64,000 bases of DNA from Amia ocellicauda (Eukaryota > Chordata > Actinopteri > Amiiformes > Amiidae), in contig NC_089856.1 in assembly GCF_036373705.1 (NCBI RefSeq), positions 2,953,001-3,017,000 on the forward strand, written 5' to 3'. The position numbers were made by a program, and so were the translations under genes. A model generated the notes under the pieces. It made no database searches. It saw only the letters and a list, made by a program, of their open reading frames with translations, and was not told the origin of the DNA. Shown here piece after piece: positions 53,029-64,000 of the stretch. Numbering within the stretch: the stretch's first letter is position 1; the number at the start of each line of letters is the position of its first letter.

Positions 53029-53916
53029 TGGCTGCTCGTTTATATACAATTAATTTGATATTTAAATATCACTGATACATGTCCCCTATCACACACTGTT
53101 CCTCAGGGCAGAATGAAATGTCATCGGATTGGCCAATGGGGCTCAGAGTTTTTGATGGCCAAAACATATTTTTAGTGAAGTCCATACATCAAGTAAATAA
53201 ACACACACAGAAATGAGACCACTGTTTTTATTTTGCGGACTTTGCAGTATTTATCTTCCTTCCCCTCTGTTTGGTTGAAACGGTGAACTTTGATTTGTAG
53301 TCTACAGAGAAAACCAAGTCAAGGGTAACTGCAGAACGAGAGCAAAAACAGGCCGGGACTGGGGGGCAGTGAGGGGTGATTGGTCCATATGGGAGGGTAA
53401 TAAAGAGGAAACACTAATCGGGACTCTGTCAATCTCAGGAACACAAGAAGTTCTGCTGCCATCTGTTGCCTGGATGGAGCCCTTGGATGTTTCAAATGGT
53501 CCTTGAAAAGCCCAGACACACCCAGATTAAATCAACCACCAGAGCCAGAGAGCCCCAGCTTTCCAGAACACTCAAAATAGTGGCACTACCCATGTTCCAG
53601 TGTTGCTATTATGACGATGAATATGATTGTTGTCTCCAGTGCAGCGCAGAGTCTGCGGGTCAGTCATGGTCTGATATTACCCTTTCCAAAACAAGAAGAT
53701 CAGACGCCACGCAAAACAGACATAATACCCCGGCAGCAAATGTCTTGAAGTGAGATCCGAAAATCAATACCGGCGACAAGCAAAAATACATTAGTGTTGG
53801 GTCGGTATTTTCAGGGCTCAGGAAATTAGAATGCTGGCAGCGCCATCTAGCGCACATTGACCGGAATTGTCACTTTTCTATCGAGGGGCCAATTGTCCAC
53901 GCGTGTTATATACACA

Positions 53917-55040
53917 CAGCTCTGGAAAAAAGTAAGAGATCACTGCAATTTTTTCTTAAATCAGCATCTCTACATGTATGGCAGCCATTCCATTCCAGTG
54001 TCTGTTGAATTCCAGCACAGGCACACCTCATTGTACTGAATGAGGTACTGATTAGGTGATCACCTGACCCAAATCTTATTTAATGAGAAAAAGTATAAAA
54101 ACCACTGCTGTGGTCATCACTATCCTCTTGCAATAGGACCAACTGGATGGCAAGAACAGTGCTAGTAGGACCTCAAAAGTAATTGGAATCACAAAATTAT
54201 TGACCATGCCAAAAGAGTTGAAAAGGAAAGTTTTGAGTGAGGAAAAGAAGGGTTCAATTCTGGCTTTACTGGCAGAGGGGTACAGCCCTCCATCCTTAAA
54301 ATTCATAAGAAAAAGGCCAAGCAGCAGACATTGGGGACAACAAAGCTACAGACCGGCAGAGGGTGAAAACAACTCTCCACTGACTGGGATGACCGCCAAC
54401 TCATTAGGATGTCACTCAACAACCATAGGATGACATCAAGTGACCTACAAAAAGAATGTCAAACAGCAGCCGGGGTGAAGTGCACGGCGAGGACGGATCG
54501 AAACAGGCTCCTAGAGGCAGGGCTGAAGTCATGCAAAGCTAGAAAAAAGCCCTTCATCAATGAGAAGCAAAGAAGAGCCAGGCTGGGGTTTGCAAAAGAC
54601 CATAAGGATTGGACTGTAGAGGACTGGAGTAAGGTCATCTTCTCTGATGAGTCCAATTTTCAGCTTTGCCCAACACCTGGTCATCTAATGGTTAGACGGA
54701 GACCTGGAGAGGCCTGCAACCCACAGTGTCTCGCTCACACTGTGGAATCTGATGGAGGATCAAGAAAACTTGCTTCCTTCTACTCTGACAATGTTCTGAC
54801 GGTGTTGTTTTTTCCAGCACTACAATGCTCCATTCCACACAGCCAGGTCTATGAAGGTGTGGATGGAGGACCACCAGATCAAGACCCTGTCATGGCCAGC
54901 CCAATCTCCAGACCTGAACCCCACTGAAAACCTCTGGAATGTGATTAGGAGGAAGATGGATGGTCACAAGCCATCAAACAAAGCCGAGCTGCTTGAATTT
55001 GGAAGATGGAAGAGACTACTCCAATCAGGATAGAAATGTC
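53917..55040 (+). mobile_element. Tc1-like transposon, 3'-truncated, with decayed transposase
   Basis: The left terminus is 'cagctctggaaaaaagtaag', a known fish Tc1-type end. Transposase pieces run on the plus strand: MPKELKRKVLSEEKKGSILA from 54206, then NDLQ/R-type helix region, RLGFAKDHKDWTVEDWSKVI and FSDESNFQL at about 54580-54667, and WPAQSPDLNPTENLWNVIRR at 54890-54950. Frameshifts break the ORF. The C-terminal end and the right terminal repeat are missing where the element meets the oppositely oriented copy. Confidence 0.85.
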
Positions 55041-55985
55041 AACAATGGATAAATGTGATCACTCAGAATAACTGTGTACTGATTTGCAGTGACCCATCCC
55101 TCTAAGGGGACAACCTGACCCAAACCATGCCAGGAAAATGCCCCCCACAGCATAACAGAGCCTCCGGACCCCCTCACTGTAGGGGTCCAGCAGTCAGGCC
55201 TGTCCTGTTCTCTTCGTGTCCCACACATGCACTCGCCCACTTGTCCAGAACAAGAGCCAGTTGAGCGTCTGTGTGACTGAAGCTCCTGCCATTCGTGCCC
55301 CAGTAATGACCCCTCATTCACAGTCACTTAGATCCTTTCCGCTCACCTTCCAGAATATGGTGAAGGATGACTCATCTGACCAGATCACTTTTGTCCACAT
55401 CTCTGTAGACCAGTGCCTATGGTTTTAGCACCACTGAACTCTCAGATGTGCATTGTCTTTGTAATGAGGGGTCTCTAAACTGCAGCCCTGCTATAATATC
55501 CCTCTCTGCGTCGTTCTCAACGGACTGTTCTTGTTGACAGTCTGATCACATCCTGCATTGACATTCTCACTCATCTGGGAAATAGTCGCTCTTCTGTTTT
55601 TCTTCACATATCGCAGTAACGCATGAGCATCACGGCCATCCAATCTGCGCTTCCCACCACAGTGTCCAACCCTATTGACTGATGTCTTTCCCATAAAAAA
55701 CAGATTTTTCACATCGGAGAATGCTTCACATAGTTATGCTTCACCTTGGCAAACAACACAACACAAGAGCACACGGGAATAAAGAGAAGCACGCAGATGT
55801 GGTGCCTTTGAAGGGACCAGAGGGGTTGGTCAGCTTGAGGGGATACATTTTGTTAAAACGATTGCATGATGTTTTCTTTATCTCCAATTGTTTATTTGTT
55901 CTATGCTTTAATTTTAGAGTACTCTGAGACATTAAACTGTGTAAATGAGGTGTTCTAAATCTTTTGACCAGTAGTGTCCATATAT
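55041..55985 (-). mobile_element. Second Tc1-like transposon, opposite orientation, 3'-truncated
   Basis: The outer end, read inward on the minus strand, is 'cactactggtcaaaagattt', a typical fish Tc1 terminus. Transposase fragments are GKTSVNRVGHCGGKRRLDGR (about 55690-55630) and GGSVMLWGAFSWHGLGQVVP followed by ANQYTVILSDHIYPLL (55175-55045). The sequence stops there, so the C-terminus and inner terminal repeat are absent. It belongs to a different Tc1 family from its neighbour. Confidence 0.85.
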
Positions 55986-56507
55986 ATAACAAGAGGCAAC
56001 AATCTCTCCCCCCATGACCCCAGCGCCACTGGTCAACTGGTTCTGGGTGGAACACCGGCGACTCGATCTTTAAGGACTCGAATGTCCACTTTCCGTCTGA
56101 GGAGAGCATGACCTGCTGAGCCACTGAAGGCAGAAGACAGACCTGCAAACTCACAAGAGGTGAAAAAGGTGACATGTTTGTTAACCAAGGGGACTGGGGG
56201 CATTCTCCACCAGATTTATTTTGTGATCTTAACCGCATCCGTCAATGTTATGATCCGCCAGAGCCAGCGTTTCGGTTTAAAGAGTGACCTAGGCGTCCCG
56301 TTAGTGTTTCTGCAGACATTAGTCCTTTCACCTTAGTACTGCGACTGTAGTCACCAGTTAACACAGTCAGTCGTTAAGTTCAGTCGGAACACTGGTGGGT
56401 CTGATTTTATTAACGTTAGCTACAGTGAGGGTAGGTGTATTTTAACAGTGAGACAGAACAACAACAAAAAAATCCAGAAAAACGCATTTCAAAAAAGTTA
56501 TAGATTG

Positions 56508-56869
56508 ATTTGCATGTTAATGAGGGAAATAAGTATTTGATCCCCTATCAATCAGCAAGATTTCTGGCTCCCAGGTGTCTTTTATACAGGTAACGAGCTG
56601 AGATTAGGAGCACTCTTAAAGGGACTCTCCTAATCTTAGCTCGTTACCTGTATAAAAGACACCTGTCCACAGAAGCAATCAATCAATCACATTCCAAACT
56701 CTCCACCATGGCCAAGACCAAAGAGCTGTCCAAGGATGTCAGGGACAAGATTGTAGACCTACACGAGGCTGGAATGGGCTACAAGACCTGTATAAAAGAC
56801 ACCTGGGAGCCAGAAATCTTGCTGATTGATAGGGGATCAAATACTTATTTACCTCATTAACATGCAAAT
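56508..56869 (+). mobile_element. Internally deleted Tc1 element (MITE-like) with 84-bp terminal inverted repeats
   Basis: Terminal repeats at 56508-56591 and 56786-56869 match in reverse complement at nearly every base. The interior keeps only the start of a Tc1 transposase, [20 protein letters not shown], from 56708, and then jumps straight to the right repeat. A nested 38-bp inverted repeat (56573-56610 with 56627-56664) lies at the left end. It is non-autonomous and probably young. Confidence 0.9.
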
Positions 56870-56931
56870 ATGAGACTCATTTAGTCATCTGGTACATTTT
56901 CACACAATGCACATAGTGTGGAGTAGTGGTT

Positions 56932-57017
56932 AGGGCTCTGGACTGTGGAGTGGAGGGTTGTACCTACATTGCTCCAGTAAATGCCCAGCTGTATAAATGG
57001 GTAAATTTAAAAAATAA
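56932..57017 (+). repeat. tRNA-derived SINE fragment
   Basis: The head 'gtgtggagtagtggttaggg' holds an A-box-like TAGTGGTTAGG, followed by 'ctctggactgtggagtggag', 'cattgctccagtaaatgccc' and 'agctgtataaatgggtaaat'. It is the same family as the ap1m2 intron copy, with the B-box region deleted. Confidence 0.75.
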
Positions 57018-57409
57018 TGTGATATCTAAAAGAATCCTCAGTGTTTTTTCTACTCATTAACGCTTCCTCTCGACCCTCCTCCGGCTCGTTCCAGGTGTGT
57101 GTAGCGGCCACTGGGAACATCATTCGCCCACCCTCTCCAATTCATCCGCCAGATGCTCAAAATAAAAATCAATAATATAACATTTAAACCAGCCATCAGG
57201 AGCCAGTGAGATTATTCTAATCAGGAGTGACACGTTCTCCTACACGTCTCACTCAAGCGGAACACAAGGAAACACACAGGAGCTGTGAACGGCGGCTCAC
57301 AGTCACTCTTGCAGACGCTGAGTGTCAATTTGAACACCACCCCTCTCCCGCCGCTCCAGACCGCTCCGCTCCCCAGCGAGGGCCGTTAACGCAAAACACG
57401 AGCCGAGCC

Positions 57410-58017
57410 GCAGACGTTGGTAAGATTTCTTTATTGTAGTTTTGAGATCCAGTGACACTGACACGTACAGAAGGGCCCCACCGCCGCAGGGTGGGGATGA
57501 CCCCTTGACCTGCTTTTTAATTAAAAACACAGCACAGTACTCCGGAGTGCGTTTCTACAGACACACACACACACACCCCCACCCACCCACACACGCACAT
57601 GCATTCACGTACTGAGTTACACAGACTCCTGGCGCTGTACCTGGAATACAGTCCTGCGTGGAAATACAGACCGACCGACGAACACAAAACAAAAAGGTAA
57701 AAAAAGACGATGGGAAAGAAAACGAACGTAACTAAACTGTTCCCACGGTTCGCCGTTGAGCTGGAAGTTCGTTACCCACTGCAGGAAAGAAACGAAACAG
57801 AGGGCAAGACATTAAAACAGTCCTACATTTCATACCGGCCTTGTATAAATATGGAAGTGGGTTTATTATTATTTTATTTTTTTTATTATTTTTATGACTT
57901 TAATACATTTTTCACTAAAAATCTGCTCATCTAGGAATTCTACCCCTCGCCGTCGCTCTCAATAAAATATAGGTGTGCGTTCTCGGGACAGATGGCAGTG
58001 GAACGGTCCTCCGGGCC
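57410..58017 (-). other. smarca4 3' UTR
   Basis: This follows the smarca4 stop codon. A minus-strand AATAAA at 57430-57435, about 580 bp past the stop, is a good polyadenylation signal. A cluster of AATAAA-like signals at about 57865-57895 offers a shorter alternative. A (CA)n tract lies at about 57560-57576. Confidence 0.55.

Positions 58018-64000
<5,983 letters not shown>

Overview
The window is a piece of a vertebrate nuclear genome, most likely a ray-finned fish. It holds multi-exon genes with GT-AG introns and fish-type repeats: Tc1 transposons, an L2-type LINE, a Tx1-type LINE and tRNA-derived SINEs. Human-like exon structure and gene content, with single copies of each gene, would fit an early-branching fish, but the species cannot be fixed from sequence reading alone.

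Five protein-coding genes are present, all on the minus strand. In transcription order from right to left they are: smarca4 (C-terminal 780 residues, open at the right edge), ldlr (complete, 18 exons, 878 aa), ap1m2 (complete, 12 exons, 424 aa), cdkn2d (complete, 2 exons, 170 aa) and kri1 (first 296 residues, open at the left edge). Exon boundaries were placed by hand on GT/AG signals. Reading frame is preserved across every junction, and the total coding length is a multiple of three in each complete gene. In human these genes all lie in 19p13.2, as KRI1-CDKN2D-AP1M2 and SMARCA4-LDLR, so the window is an ancient linkage group. They do not form an operon or a single pathway: chromatin remodelling, lipoprotein uptake, clathrin-adaptor sorting, CDK4/6 inhibition and ribosome biogenesis.

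Layout: 1-3545 kri1; 4.4-6.1 kb cdkn2d with a CpG-rich upstream region to about 6.76 kb; 7.5-13.5 kb an old L2-type LINE interrupted by a younger, 5'-truncated Tx1-type LINE with a perfect 14-bp target duplication; 14.0-20.2 kb ap1m2; 20.9-22.1 kb Tc1/mariner remnants; 22.1-32.7 kb gene-free, including the presumed ldlr 3' UTR; 32.7-45.4 kb ldlr and its promoter at 45.6 kb; 45.7-57.4 kb intergenic, with two near-perfect hairpins, a tail-to-tail pair of Tc1 fragments, an internally deleted Tc1/MITE and a SINE fragment; 57.4-64 kb the 3' half of smarca4.

The most interesting signals are regulatory and structural. A sterol-response-element-like site with flanking GC boxes lies upstream of ldlr. 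A tandemly duplicated forkhead-site unit and an E2F site lie upstream of cdkn2d. A 50-bp-arm hairpin and a second perfect 24-bp hairpin lie in intergenic DNA. A dispersed inverted-repeat family recurs at least seven times. I found no evidence of an undescribed enzymatic or defence system.
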